A DNA stretch of 64,000 bases, from positions 88,657,501 through 88,721,500 of the forward strand of contig NC_069659.1 of NCBI RefSeq assembly GCF_027244095.1. Reading direction: 5' to 3'. The stretch's first letter is position 1; each line of letters starts with the position of its first letter. Both the position numbers and the translations under genes were made by a program. The stretch comes from Hemicordylus capensis. Lineage: Eukaryota; Chordata; Lepidosauria; Squamata; Cordylidae. This document shows positions 13,001 to 28,000 of this stretch, in pieces. Under the pieces are notes generated by a model. The model made no database searches, had not been told where the DNA came from, and was given only the letters and a program-made list of their open reading frames with translations.

Positions 13001-16000
13001 GAGAATGATCTATACTCACATGTTAAAGAGAGTTTTAATTACTCCCATGGTTACTGTTATCTTGTGCTAAAATTGTCCTGGAATATGGGGGTCAATTTAA
13101 CGGTAGTGGTTCTGTTCTGACCTGATCTGATTTCAGTGGAATTTTGACAGAAAGTTCATTGTGTGAATAGCAGGGCTGTAAAAATCCACTTGCCTGCTTT
13201 TGTTGGGCACATCTTTGGACCCAAGTTGATGAAGCTGGGCATGGAGGTGGAGGCTTTATCTCCCATATTTTAGTGCTCTTCATTCCTTAACTCTTTTTCA
13301 TGGTGGGCAGGAGCCTTATTTGCTGAGAGCCTCTGAGCCCTGATCCCCTCTGATCCAGCAGCATCAGCTGGAAGGACTGGGTTTGTTTGATTGGCGCTAG
13401 GAGTGGAGACTTTCCTCTAGGCTTTTCTGCATTGTGTGGTAGAAAGGAGAGTAAGTTGTTAGTCCTAAGAGATTAGACTAGTTAGTTGACTTGATGGGGT
13501 TGGTATCAGTGAGACACGTCAGCAAGTTAGGCAGGTGGATAGATCTGAGCGTCTCATACAAAAGGGAACAGAAATATGTGTTTGTGCAGCTTGCTGGGCA
13601 GGGGCCAAAAGGTGTACCTTGTTGCAGAAATGTATGTGCTAGTAGGGAGGGGACAAAGCAGAACATATCTGTGTCTCATTTGAGAAGATCAGTGGCTGCA
13701 AACGGCACAAAGGAGGACAAAATGAAGCATCTTTAGAAGTCTTTGGGTCACAACTGAGGGTAATAAGACAAGCCCTGGCCTGCTCACAGACCTTGTGATA
13801 TGCTGCATGCATCTAAGGAGGAACCTCCTTGGGATGACTTATGAAAGGCGGTATAAAAACTGAACAATAAAAATAAACTCCTCTGAGGAGGAAATGCCAA
13901 GGGAGCCTTAAGTGCATGGGTCAGAATTGATGCTGTGCTGGTATGTTTGAGAAGGATTGCTTGGAAGGTTTAGAAAACCCATGTAGTGTGAACTTCTATG
14001 CTTGGCAAGTCCATTTTTACAGCCTTGATGAAAAATAATGTATCTCTCCTTGATGTATACTCTCTTCTGTCAGAATTAAGTTCAGCTGCTTTCTAGCTCT
14101 GATTGGTTTTCATAGCACCATTTCTTGGAGCCAGCTGGTTTTGAAAAGTGGGCTGTAGTTGAGTCAATACATGCACCTAGATACAGTAACTGGAGAGTTT
14201 TATAACTGTGTTCTGTTGATAAAATGTATTATACACTTTTACACTTTTGTAATTAAAATATATGGGAAATTCTGTAAATATATTATCTGTAAATATTTAC
14301 CAGCTGAACAGGTTTTCTTTGTGGAAATAAAAGTGGGGAACCAGTGGTCGTTCTGGGGTGACAGCAGTCATTTTAGCAAAGGTTTTGCTGAAGTTTCTAT
14401 TGTATGTTTGTCTTTCATCACCATGTACAGTTCACAAAGAGGCCATGTGTGCTATAGTTTAATTGGCAATGTATCCATTAGGCATATGCCAGTTCTTTTT
14501 TAATAAAATCCGAGAAGACTGAACAAGTGGCTCTTGAATCATGACATCCTAAGAACAGAAGGGAGCAAGATGACTTTGTTTTTCCCTTTGAAGCAAGCAA
14601 TATAAGTGACATGCCTGGGCTCCTGTCCCTCTCTAAGCAGTTCCCACATCATGGCCACTTAACTGGCCCTTTTCCAGCCGCTTCACATTGCTTTCGGCTG
14701 TCAGTTGTTTGATCACGTGTCAGTTTAAAGATGGTGGAAGCTCTGTTAATTTTTATATTCTTAGTGTAAATGATGGTGCCATATGCAAGCAGCAGTCCTA
14801 GGGTGTTCTTGACCTCCATTTCTTGGGATGCTCAAGATAGGATGAACTGCCCCTTGACATCGGTAGGCCTAGTGTACTCATAGAGTCTCCTGTGGTTCGA
14901 TGATCTTCGGCTTTTTCTAATCTAAGGTTTCTTTTTGGAAATCACAGATTTGTCAGTGGAGAATAAACAGTGCTTTCTGCCCTTTCCTTCCTATTCTGTG
15001 CTATACCTGAATGTCCTTAGAATCAGTCTTATTGATTCAAAGATCATTGGGGCCTGGTACTCAGAACATGGATCTTCCAAGAGTAGGAATTGTTCTGAAG
15101 AATGTTTTCATCGTGACAGTTTGTTGAATGTAAGCATAGAAGGAGTGGCGAAGCACTGGCATTTCTGTTCTTTTTCTTCCACAGTGGAATCAAGTATTTG
15201 GTACCATCTTGGTTACCAAGGAATTGTTGCATAGAAAACTTCTCTCCTGTAATCTGTGAGGTTGGATTGCTAGATTCTTTGATCTTCTCTGGCACCATCT
15301 GTCTCTAAGTGCTTTCCTAAATTCAGAATGCACTGGCATTCTCTTGGGGTAGATGGAAATCTCTCCATGTAAAGATTATGATTTATCTAATTACAGGAAA
15401 ATCACATGCAGCTTGAAAGTGACCATGTAAAGCTTACATGTATACAAGATAAGCACAGCAGCTGTTCACGACAGCAGTAATGGATGTTTTTGTGTAAACC
15501 ACCCTGAGCCATTTTTGGAAGGGCGGTATATAAATTAAAAATAAAGAAGAAAGTGGTCCCTTTTAAGTATTCTTTACTATTATACAAAAAGGTTTTTATT
15601 GAGGAATTCTAAATTGTATTAACAGAGAGATGTGTGCTCTTTTCTACTCAGTGCCTATGTGAGGGATGTAAAAATGCTGTGAGATGAAGAGTCTGTATTT
15701 TTCCTTTCCAACTTATATAGCTTCCTTATTTTCCTTATTCAGAAGGCTTTGAATAGAAAAGGAGCATACACCTCTTTAATACAATTTAAAATTCCCAAGT
15801 GAAAAGACCTTTCTACAATACCTTCGGGTTACTTTTCATTGGGAGTAAGTTGTATTTGAACTCAGTGGTACCTACTTCCAAGTAAATGTACACATAATTA
15901 GACAGTCAATTTGTTAGTATTTGAAATAATAAGAAAGTAAAGCTTATTCACCATTACCCAACTTAATAAATGCTCATCACTTTTAGTGAGCACAGGCATT

Positions 16001-19000
16001 GGAATGCTTTTAAATCTTATATTGTACTACTTCGACTCTGTGGCAAATTGATTAGGGAACCTAAAGTGATATTGGTGATTTGTTTGAGATGCAAAACTTA
16101 ACAGCTGCATTGCAATGTTTTTTGTTTTGTTTTTAATATTAGCTGAGGAGGCAAAGCATACTGAAATTCAAGTCACTTTGAAGTTTCTTGTGAGATTTGC
16201 TTGTTAATATGCTTGATGTTGTAGAAAGAAAGCCACCTAAAAAAACAGTGGCAGTTTGTTGTTTTGTTATGTTTTCCTTTGTTTGATTTTTAGTAATGTG
16301 TGTTAAAATGTTTGGGCATTAGGTTGTTGCACAATATTCCTAAAGGAACAACAACTTCAGTCAAATTATTTCTGTTTTGCATTATCATCAATAATGTAAT
16401 CAGTTCACAAATACAAAAATATTAAACTTGTCACAGTACATTTGTAACATATTCATTCTTCCTTTAGGTTTATTTATTTGCTTATTTGTTCAAGTATATG
16501 ATGAAACACGGCAGACTCTTTAGAGGGAAGTTTATAAAAGATGTAAGCCTGTATCTAAAGAACTGGATCTAAAGAACTGAACAACTAACTTTATTCACTC
16601 AAAGGGAAGTGTGTTTCTCAAACACAGCCCCTCATACCATAAAAATGCTTCTAAAATGAAAGAAATCCTATAAGCCACATGTGATATGGTCTGCAAGGTC
16701 TGCTGGTTAAAATTTTAAAAAGTTTTTTTTTTTAAGTTGTTCTAGGTTTGATCAAGTACTTGGATAGACCATAAGGAGCTCTCATAAGGGCTCATGGTCT
16801 GACAGTGCAATCTTTGCATGTTTCCTTAGAAGTAGGTTCCAGTGTGTTCAGTGGGGCTTACTTCCTAGTAAATATGTTTGGTTGAATACTTTAAGTTGTA
16901 TCATATTTAGATTTTCCAACAATGCTATCTGACTTCTATTACCAAAAATAATTTTCCGGACCTTAAGATTTTTATGTGTGTGTGTAATTGGAGTTCACAT
17001 CATATGTTAATATATTTGTAGATAAGCTTGTAGTGTGTCAATAAATAGAAAACACACTTGGAGCATTTACAAGTGATGAAAAGTTAACGTGGCTTTCTTC
17101 TATATTTTGTCTGTCAATCAAAAAAAAGCCCAAAAGTTTTTGTGATTTCGCTTTCGTAGAAAAGGAGAGCTGGCTAAGCATGATATTTCTGGAAGGAGGG
17201 GCAGCTCTTCGAGAGAGTCATCGTGGTGCACGATGTTGTGAGTGAAGGGGAGAGTGAGTGAGTGTGTGTGTCTCAGCGGTTTGGAATGCTGCGCTCTTCT
17301 GAAGCTTCCCCTGTCCCAGTACTGTGTCCCCCTTCAGGACCTAGATTTCATCAGGAGGGCCCTGGCTGCGCTGACCTTAGACGATTGCTGCAATGAACAG
17401 GAGTCCTGCTGCTGACAGTGCCCAGGTGAAAAATTTATAGGAGAAAGGGAGTAGTGCTTCATTGGTGTTGGACTTTAATAATGATCTTCCCTTATTCAGA
17501 GATCAGTGACTGCCAATATTAATGTCTCCTGAGAGCAATGCAAGATCCACCAACAAAGTAAGCATTTCCTAGTAACAGTAAACAAACAAAGGGAATTGGA
17601 GGGAGGGGGCAGACATTTTCATTTCTCGTTAGAAGCTGGACTGGTGCATAGGTTTCTTAAATTTGGCTAACATGGGAGCATTGGTTTGTTAACTCTGGAC
17701 TTCCTCAGGAAGCTTAAGTGGATGGATTTTCTATTTTACCGGATCTATACAATAGTAAAGAAACCTACATGAAACTTCATCTTTACTGTGCCTGCTAGTT
17801 AAAACCAGATTACATTTGTGATTTCACACAAAGGTTGAATGTGTTTTGTCACACAAGTAATCACCTGCTTTTTATAGATCATGTACTTTAGGGCAGGACT
17901 GTGTAATCTCTATTTATCTATACACAAACAGGTATGTTTGGGTATTAGAATGAATCTAGAATAGAATCTGACATTTGGCATCCTAAGAAGTTTAGCATTT
18001 TATTTTATTTTTTAAAATTCTTTTTCTGCCATTGTGGGTGCTAGAAACACCTTGCAGAAAATGAGGTATGTCTGCAGCTGGATGTGGTTTCTGGTGAGCA
18101 GGACGTAGGACTAGTGGCATTCACAGCTTCATATTATTTATCCTCACTTTAGCAGCATGTTACTGGCAGTTTCATTCGCCTAAATTTTGGGAAATAGAAC
18201 ATATTATGCAAAGGAAGTACACCTAGCTTATTAGTGCAGAGTATGGATTTCTGTGGTGGCAAATCGAGCCTCATTGCACACTTGTTTCCCCCCCTCCACC
18301 TATACACTTTCTCTGTTGTGCTTGGTGAGTGCCGGGCTTCTGTTGCTCATGAATACAAGAATATGCACTGATTGAATTCTGGCTACATTGCTAATCGCCC
18401 CATTTTAATCATGGTTCAGTGCATTCTTAGGAAAATGAAGACCACAAACCATTGTGAATGGGGTAGCTCTTTACATGTGATCAAAAGAAGGACTGGAGAC
18501 TGCATATGAGAAACTGAGTTGGGCCAGAGGAAATGGCCTGTAAGACAGCAGTATAAGTAAATTTAATTTCTCAAGTAATTACAGACTTTGCAAATACTAT
18601 CAGTGGCAGACACAGTCTGCTAACTGTAGTCCATTGTTCTGTGTTTTTCTTATAGGTATTCATCCTTGCACCCAGGATTGGGTATTCTTGGAGTTCCCAT
18701 TTGTGTGGGCTTTTCTTGGCATTGAATGAATCTGGTAAATTGTAATTTCTTACCTCTTTGGTTTTTAAACCCTCTTGTGCCAGTCTAGACATCACACTGG
18801 AATTCTAGTTTTGGGTGTTGGTGCTGATTTTACCCTCCAGAAATTCTTACAACTAGATGCTTGTTGTTAGGTTTTAATTGCTTGTCCTGTAAACTGAACA
18901 TGGACCCTTACCCCATGTTGAAGAAATTAGGTCATCATCTGGTGGTATGAGAACTAAAACACTGTTAGTCTCATCAGAAATAGGAAGATTCAGAGATGAG

Positions 19001-22000
19001 GAATTTCCATAGAAGCAACATAGTGAATATTGGAATGGGAACATATTCTAAATGTCATTTGATAATGAATGAAATCAGATTCAGGCTTCCTCATTTTTCT
19101 GTCTTGAGAAGTCCCTTTAACTTAAAGTTAAGTTCACTGAACTTCACTTTAAAATTTTTTTTAGTCAGTCCCACATAATTCAAATAGTTGGCCTAGCTTG
19201 CAGTTGCTTGTTTCAGTGGCAATGGTATATTACTCTACTACTCTCGCTTACATAGGTACACAAGCATTCCTTTTTTTATGTATTCTTGCAAACTGCACTT
19301 CTATTCTTAGGATAGCATTCTTTCATGAACAGAGAAGGACCTCTCCTGTCGCCACAGTGTGTGAGCTAGAGTCTGAATGGAATTGTGTTTCTATCCTTTC
19401 AAGCACTTGTTCAGTTTCCAGACCATGCTTAAAGAGCTTTCTGATAAAGTATAAACATCTTAAGTTTGATGGACCAATGTTCTGACTTGGTATAAGGCAG
19501 TTTCCTGTGTTCCTATGACAATGCTGCTTCACTCTTAATGACTTCTGCATTGGCAATTGCCGTGTAAAAAACACAACATTTTCCAGCTGGATGTGTCAAG
19601 CTGAGTTCTTTGTTTCCCACATCATTACTGTTAGAAAATGTTTTGAAACGATTCGTGGGACTATAGACTTGCTTGGATGCTAAATATTCAGTGAATAAAC
19701 CCAGCTGTGTTGGCTCCCTGTTTGACAGAGTTGCGAGATGCAATTGCGAAAACGTGAGGCATGCTGCAGTTCCATTCAAATCAATGGTACTTCAGGGTGC
19801 AATTCAATATTCTAGCTCCATTGTTTTAGTTGGACTTAGGAACACCTGGCTTTCTTTGGATTCTAACCATAGAACCATGGGTAGTCATTGGATGTAGTTG
19901 GCATGGCTACTTGTCAAGCTAAGTGGGAAAGGGGATTCTCTATTTATAGAGTTGCTTTTTGAAGTTGGACTGCACTTCAGAAGCAAAGTATATGGCAAAT
20001 CCTTGCGACTTTCAAAAGACCTTGTCAAAAAGTTGGTCTGTGTCGTCTTTGTGAACTGAGTACACATTGGTGATGAAACAGACATTGTTGATGAACATTC
20101 TATCATTGCAAAGCAGGTACAAAAGAGGAGTCGGAAACCTGGGTGACATTGACTGGGGTTTGTATCATTCTCTGCATGGTTGCCCTTTTCTAATGAGAGG
20201 TTCCTGGAAAGGAGAGGGGAGGATGAAAATGGAAGTAAGTAAAAGCCATTCCAAGGTGTATCCACCAGAGGCAGTTGGTATCTGGCATCAGTCTCTGTGT
20301 ACACAAACTGCATGGCTTGCACCAGTCAAAAAGGGTCAGGGAGAGAGGTAATGCTTGCCTCCATTTAGCCTTTCCTGATAGCAGAACACCTTTTCCAAAT
20401 TAATCTCGAATTGCATGATGTACAGGTATCTGTTTAATTGTATTGTAGGTAGTTCTTGTGGAACTGATGTTACACATATTCTGGACATTTTATCATTTAG
20501 ATCTTTTAACACTAGAAAATGGGAAGCTTGATTCATACTGCAGTGGGTATGTGTCATAATTGTCTGTGGTGAAGTGCAAATCGTTCATAAGAATGATTGT
20601 ATGCTCTTCATTTGTTTTCACAAACTATTTTCAGTAAACAAAAATGAATAAAGCAATTTGAAAGCAAAGACATATCTGATGAGACCAAAAGACTTTGTGT
20701 CTTACAAAAGACTACATGAGAAAAAAAAATTACTTTAACACTACCACTGTATATTTTTAACACAAGCAGTTTGTTGTGTTGGGTCATTGGGTGGGGCAGA
20801 AAAGAGAGATGATAGTTCACAGAATAGCCTGTGAACTTTCACCCCTCTATATGGAAACTTGTTTCAGGGCCAAATCTGCCTTGTAGCTGCCTTCTTGCCA
20901 CGGTCAATGCCAGCCCTACTATTCACAACACTGCGGCCATCGAGGCCTAGGTACGTAAACGTTTAAGGAGTTTTTAAAGTACTTTACATCAAAGAGAATG
21001 TTTGATAATCTTACACCAGTTAATAGTATTCCTTTTATGGTTATTTGAGACAATTGTCACATGGTGCTGTTGACCTTATGGCTAAATTCTTTTTCCTTGT
21101 TTTAAAAAATGCCTGTATCAGTCTTGGGGAGTTTTTAGCAGGGAATGAGCAAATGGTTGTTTGTATAATGAAATTGGGGGGAAATATATTTAAAATATGC
21201 CTAAATAGTATATGAGATTTCCATTTCTAAATGTTTGTATTTTATTCAATAACTAGGTACACTTGGCACAAGTACAAATATTGCCAGTTAAACATAACAC
21301 TACCTCCTTGCACAAGATGAGAAGAGATGCATTGGAATTTCAGTAGTGTATTTAAAATGCTTGTTACTTTTAAAAATATAAATATGTAAGTGGATTATTT
21401 GTTTCCACTTTCAAATTAAAACATTTAACTTTTAAAAACTGTTTCTTGTTAGATTTTTTAAAAACATGTATTCAACTTAAAATCTGACTTAAAATTTAAG
21501 GAAAGTGTATCAATTAAAATCTGGAAGAGAAACATTAGGACGTTCTTTAATTAATTTATTTTTTAAAGAGTGCTAAATGAAGTGTTCTCTTTTACTTCTT
21601 TTCTTTGGGTAGGATCAGTTTCTTAGAGCTGCCCCTGTATCTGGAGGAATGGGAGCCCAACTCATGAGAAAGATGGGATGGAGAGAAGGAGAAGGTTTGG
21701 GGAAAAACAAAGAAGGAAACAAGGAACCGATTCTAGTTGATTTTAAGACAGATCGAAAAGGTGAGTCTTTTCTCTCTTTCTCTTTGGACTTGACTGTTGT
21801 ATACTTGCTAGCTCTAATACAGGAAATGTGATCCAGTGGTGAAAACATATTTCTGTGTGAGCATCACTGTTCCTTGTGGGATGAGGAAGGCTGGAATGCC
21901 GTCATCCATCTCTGTCATCCATCTCTTTCATTGTCTGTGCCACAATAAACAAATGATCAAAGCTGTCCATGCTGATCATCTGTTGTGGGAGTGAGGAGGG

Positions 22001-25000
22001 GGAAGAGTGACTGAAGCACACAAGCAGCCAAACATCACAGATAATTTGTTCAGTATGCAAGAAGCTCCGTATCTGGCCCATTATTTTATTGGTGTGGAAG
22101 GAGCCACCTTGAGGTGGACTCGAGAATGCCTTTTCTTTTCACAGATTACCAAAATGAACTAACTCCCTTTAGACTAAATAAGCTGAGTGCACTCAATATT
22201 TTCTCGAGCGAGTGACTCAGAAGTCAGTTCACATTTTTCTTTAGCAATTTGACTACTAGTCTCTTTTATAAAGAAAAGACATAAACACCACTGCTTAGTT
22301 GCCTTTTCTTGAACAGCTTCTCTTTGCTTCTAGTTTTCATAGCCATGTGCACATTTTTGATGTTTTGTAAACAAAGTTGTATTACTACTAACTTTAATAT
22401 GGCCAAATGTGGAATCTAAAGCCTGACACAGGCCTGAGGTGGGGTGGAGTGGTAGACAAATGCAAGCACTTGGCAGGTAAGACAAACCATTGTTGGATTC
22501 CTCTTTCATTTAAATAACATCTAATTCAAAACTTTACAATTTGTTGAAGGGATGAGGGAATTTCAGTTTGGCTTAGGCAGACCAATGATTCTTAAGCTTC
22601 ATTCAGTTGCAAACCATAGTCCTGGTTTTGCCACTTCTTTGTGGACCATCGTGTTTCCTTATGTTGTGGCTGTTACTTGGGAGGTTGCTAGAAAGAATTC
22701 CAAATTACAGTCCATCCCTTCTGTACCCTGTTGCAGCTGTACTGAGTGTTGCCACCTAGGGATGTGCATGGAACTGGTTCAGAGGCCCTTTATGGGCTTC
22801 CAAACCGGTTTGAAAGACTGGCAGTTCGGTTGGTTGGAAGGTGTGGGGGGATAACTTTTAAGACTGGGGAAGGTGATCCCCCCGCCACTTTTGAGAATAG
22901 TGCTGGTGGGGGAAACGTGGCTGGCTGGGGTAGAGCACCCTCCCCAGTCCTTAAAAGTTATCCCCCCCACACACACACCCCTTCAAACTGCCAGTTCTGT
23001 GCACATTCCTATTGCCACCAAAAGAATGAATGCATGGAATGGAAGGAAAATAGACGTGTTGCTGGAGGGTAGGTGTTGCTAGGTTTGTGCATGCTCTTAG
23101 TGCAAGTGATTGCAGTGAAAACTTGGAAAGAAACCTCTGACTCTTCAGCATTTCTCTCTTTTGTTACAAACTTGTGGGCCTCCTGAATGTACACTGTAGA
23201 GAGGGTTACTAGTTGCAGGCAGGATATTCCAACTGACATGTCTGAATAGGGGTCTGCTATAGCCTCATCAGTGCAAGCAACTTAGTGTGCTGCTGCAGCT
23301 ATGCACATCTGTCGGATTCCAGGATTGGTCCGTTATTTTTTTCTCCCTATGCTTTTATATTATGAAAGGATTCTAAAGGAACATAACAACTGATAGAAAA
23401 AGATGGGGTTTAAGATAGGGTCTCTTAGTACAACATGCTTCTTTGGCTGAAGGTTTTATAAGCACTAGGTCTGTGTGCTTTGGTAAAATTGGAATTCTGA
23501 TGTCAGAATTCCTTGCCCCCGCCACAAGGAGGCAGTAGGATGCGGGGCAAGTGCCCCGAGTAGCGTCCTTGTGGTGGGGCCCTTTAATTCACCACTCAAG
23601 ACTGGCACGGGGGTGGCTGGGCAGCACAGAGTTCCTCGGGAGCTTGGAGTTGGGGGTGGGCAGGGAATGCAGAGCTGCTCCTTGAGAGGCCCGTGCGCCA
23701 CTGGGGAAACATGGGACTCCAATCTTCAGAAGCCTGTGTGTTTTCCCAGTGGTGCATGGCACTTCAGTGCTTCCTGTCAGCCCCCACCCCGAGTTCCCGA
23801 GGAACTCTGTGTTTCCCAGCCATCACCGTGCCAGTGCTGGGTGGCAAATTAAAGGACCCCCACCACCAGGATGCTACCTGGGACATTTTTCCTGCATTCT
23901 ACTGCCTCCTGCCTCCTACTCCTCTACCAAAACGCACAGGCATAATAACCATAACCATTTTAAATATATAAAGAAGATATTAGTTTTAGTGATGGAGAAA
24001 TTCAAAAGCAAAGGCTTGTGCGCCTGTCTCTCTCGCTTTTCACCACTTAAAGATCATATATTGTCAAAGCATATGTACTATGTATATATCTTAAAATTTA
24101 TTCTGTTTAAATCATTCTTATAGTGAAATAAGGTCCCTGAATCTTGGATGGTAATCAGTGACTGCAGTTTGGCAGGCTGCAGCACTTACATAAGAGACCA
24201 AAGATGCTATTGCAGATGGGGAAAACTCCTGTCAAGTTCACACATCTGGAACTTTTGCATTTCATAATGGGGAATCTGTTGGTTTTGTCATCTTAACACA
24301 GATTGTGGTGATCTCTTAAACAAGAATTCTTGTTTTCTCCTTAATTGGTTCTTAAATTATTAAATCCAAACAGTATGTATATCTTTGTTGCAAAATCGCC
24401 TGCTTGTTTAAAAATATATGTTTAATAACATATACATATTGAGTATGTGAACTAGCCTAACTAAGTCCAGGCATTTGATCACATGAAGTTATATACGCTC
24501 ACTGTTTTCAGGCACTTACCTCTGGAGACTTAATTTAATATCTTAGTCCAGTGCATTGAAGGAATATGGTATTGTGCTATTTACATTAATGGTAAATTCC
24601 ATAATTCTGTGAATATTTTAGTCTTAGGTCATTTCTAACGTATCAAGTTAAATGGATATTTGAACAATAATAAAGCAATCATATTTTAAGAATGTACTTT
24701 GATTGTTTAAAATTAATATTTTAACCAGTTAGTACATGATATAAAACTTTATTTTGTGACTCTCTAATAATTTTTACCCTTTTAGTAGATGTTTCACATA
24801 TCTTTGTTAAACTTGTTTCAGTGTAAAAATTGCAGTTAAAATCCTGAAAAGGGTTAAAAATAGCACTTTTCCTATTAAAATAGCTCAAAATATAGTTTGT
24901 TTTGGGCTTTTGAGAAGGATACTTTGAATGGGGAAAAACATGTCTAATGGAAATTTGATTTAAAAAATATGTATGGTTTTGTTGTGTCTGATCCTGGCAT

Positions 25001-28000
25001 TTCTACAACTTTTTGTAACCCATCGTTCTTGCCTGCTAGTTAATGCTTCACTTCTTTATACCTTACTGAAGACTTAGTAACAGTCTTATAATAGAAGTTA
25101 GAGTGATGAGAAGAGAAATGTGGTAACCTGTTCCCTGATTTTCCACTGAGATTTATCATCTCAGTACGTAAAGGGAAACAGTGATTCAGTTATCCTACAT
25201 GTAAAGAGTTCAGGTTCTTGTCTAAGGAAATATTCCCGAGAATTGTGGCTCTTACCTTGAAGAAGCGCATTTTTTATCCTTACACAGTCATTGAAAGGAC
25301 TGAGGAAGCCTCTTGACAAGTTCTCTGCTCTGGACATTTTCCCCTTACCACAAATAACTAACTAAATAAATAAATATTTGTTCAGTGACTGGCTTGCATT
25401 TGTTTATACTTTCACACATTACAAAATTAGCCCAGTGTTGGGTTAGCACTGGAAAGATTTTATCATGTCTGTATTTTACAAACACATGTCAAGGTGGTAA
25501 CTGGACAGCGAGCATGATGTTCTCTCTGCAAAAATCTATCATGGAATATGTTAGCTGCTCATTGCATCACTGTGTCAGTCTTGGCTGGCTGTTGGAGCCA
25601 ACATGTGGTTAACTTTTGGGCTGTATGAAAATGCTCTTTATTCCTCTGAAATAGTTTAACGCTTTTAAATATTTTGCTATGATGAGAATTAATGTCAGAG
25701 TTTATAGCGGTTGATTTCTAGTCTGTTGGGCACTGTGATGTCTGTCAAGAGACCTAGTTTCTGTGGTTTTCACTTCACAAACCAAGTGTATCAAGCTTCC
25801 ATTTACAGCTGGATGTACTCTCTAATATGAGAGTTAGTGATTTTGGAACGGTAGTAATGGGTCCATAACCACATCACCACCGCACCTTATAGTATGAACA
25901 TTCATTCAGTATTTTTGTACTACTAATAATCCTGTCCCCAATGGAGAGCTCTTTGGACCTTTCTCAAGTGCTTCTGCACATGTGCAGAGGAGTTACCAAT
26001 TGGCCCTTCCAGTTGCAGTGCCTCGTGCTGCATTAGGCACATCCTTCAGCCTTCAAGAGTGACTGGGCAAGGGATATGAGGAATTCCTTGGTTTTAGGGG
26101 CAGGGCTGGGAATGTGCTGAAAGACTAGAAATGTGCCATGTACATACACAAATTGTTTTTGTGTTGCATTTTTACCCCACCTTTGTTGCATTTTTCTCTT
26201 AAGATGCTCAGGGAGATGTATATGGCTCTCCTGGCTTTCTTTGGATGCCAGCCTCTTTGGTGTCCCTGTGAATGCGGAAGTTACAAAGCAGACATACATA
26301 AGAAAGCATTTATTGTTTAGCTATTAAAGCATTTGAGACTTTCTTCTAGCAGCTTTAATGACACCAAAGGATTCAAACCTTTCTAAATTTTTCAGTTATA
26401 AATACAGGCTTGATAGGAGAATACGACTTATGGCAATACTCTGAAAACTGTATCTGACATATGTAGATGCTCAGTTCAGGATTTTTCAGGAAAGGGATAT
26501 TTTTAAACAGATGATTTTGGGGTAGTATTTATTAAAAATTTACTCTGCAGAATCCTATTCTAGTTTACTTGTTCTTCAGCTCATCTATTTTCTTATGTTT
26601 GACTGCCTTGTGGTCAACCACTTGAAAGGCTTCCAACTTTAAAGTATTTCTGCACTCCGATGTAGCATTATTGCATACTGCAGCCAAAGGAATGAACACA
26701 CATTTTGAAGGAAGAGAGTTGCTAGGGAACAGGTAGGTCTTCCTTGGTTTGTACATGTTCCATGTCACTATTTCAATGCAAATAGCTTTAGTAGAAGGTT
26801 TGGTCATCCTGCCTAAAAGTGCACTTTGGACTGTTGTTTAAGAATCACAGACACACTAAGTTACTGCCATCTGAGGAAAGGAAAAGGAGTGCATTGCAAT
26901 TGGATGAGTAGTTCAGAGGGGTTGGAACCAAGTGGGAATGTTGTGAAATTGAATGATGGCGCTGGTTGGACAAATGTTGAAGTAGGTGTCTCTGCTCTTA
27001 GAATGTGCTGGTAATGCCATGCTTGTTCTTGGTTGTTAACTTGGTTAAAAGACTAGATAGAGATCTTGGGCAAAATCTAATGTGCAAGGACACACAAGAG
27101 ACACTTTTTTCTCTGCTTTTGTTTAGGCTTAGTTGCAGTGGGAGAAAAGACACAGAAGAGACATGGACCTTTCAACACAGTGAAAGATCTTTCAGGTGAG
27201 GCTTTCACATGTTTGTCTCAGTTCTGCTAATTTTGGTTTTTCTGGATAACTTTCTAAAACACAATCTGTTGTCATTAAGGCAAACATCCAGTTTCAGCAT
27301 TGGTGGAGGTCTGTAATAAAAGAAGGTGGTCGCCCCCAGTATTTGTATTGGTGAATGATAATGGCCCTGATCATCGTAAACATTTTCTCTTTAAGGTAAG
27401 CTGGAATTTTCTCATGCTGCCAGTTATACTAGAAATTGATTTAATTCTTAAAAGTGGAGGCTCACACTTTCATGTAGACATTTTTTATTCAAATTTATTT
27501 AATCCAGTGTCTAATCTCAGGAAGTTACAGAACACTTGTTTTAAGGGTGGACCGGAAGAGGCACTATGAAGCTAATTGAGAACATCCCACAGATAATGCT
27601 ATGCGGAACACTCCTCCCTCCGCCCCTTCTGATTTCATTACACGTAAAGGTGGGGGAAGTATTGTCTGAACAGGCCCTAAGTTTGCTGTTGGAGCAGTGT
27701 GCTCTAGTGAGTTTGCCTTCTTCAAAATGTCCCCAAGGTGTAGAGGAAGGTGCTCTGAGTTAATTCAACAGTGAATGTGTCATGTTCTCCTGTGTCCTTC
27801 TTCATGCACTACATTTTTACTCCTCCTATTCAGGGGTCAAGAAATGTTGGCTCAGTTCACCAGCCAGACAAAATAGTTTACTCCTCAGATGATTCTCGAG
27901 CTATGTTAATACATAAATAGTCAGGAAGTTTTTCACTCATCAGGCTTCATTTTTCACTCATCACAGACTAGTAGATTTCCTGAGCCCTGCTCATGTTTAA

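Noticed and set aside
14159-15298. Open frames of about 100 codons in SON intron 8
   Set aside because: No family resemblance, poor codon character and no splice signals; normal for AT-rich intron.
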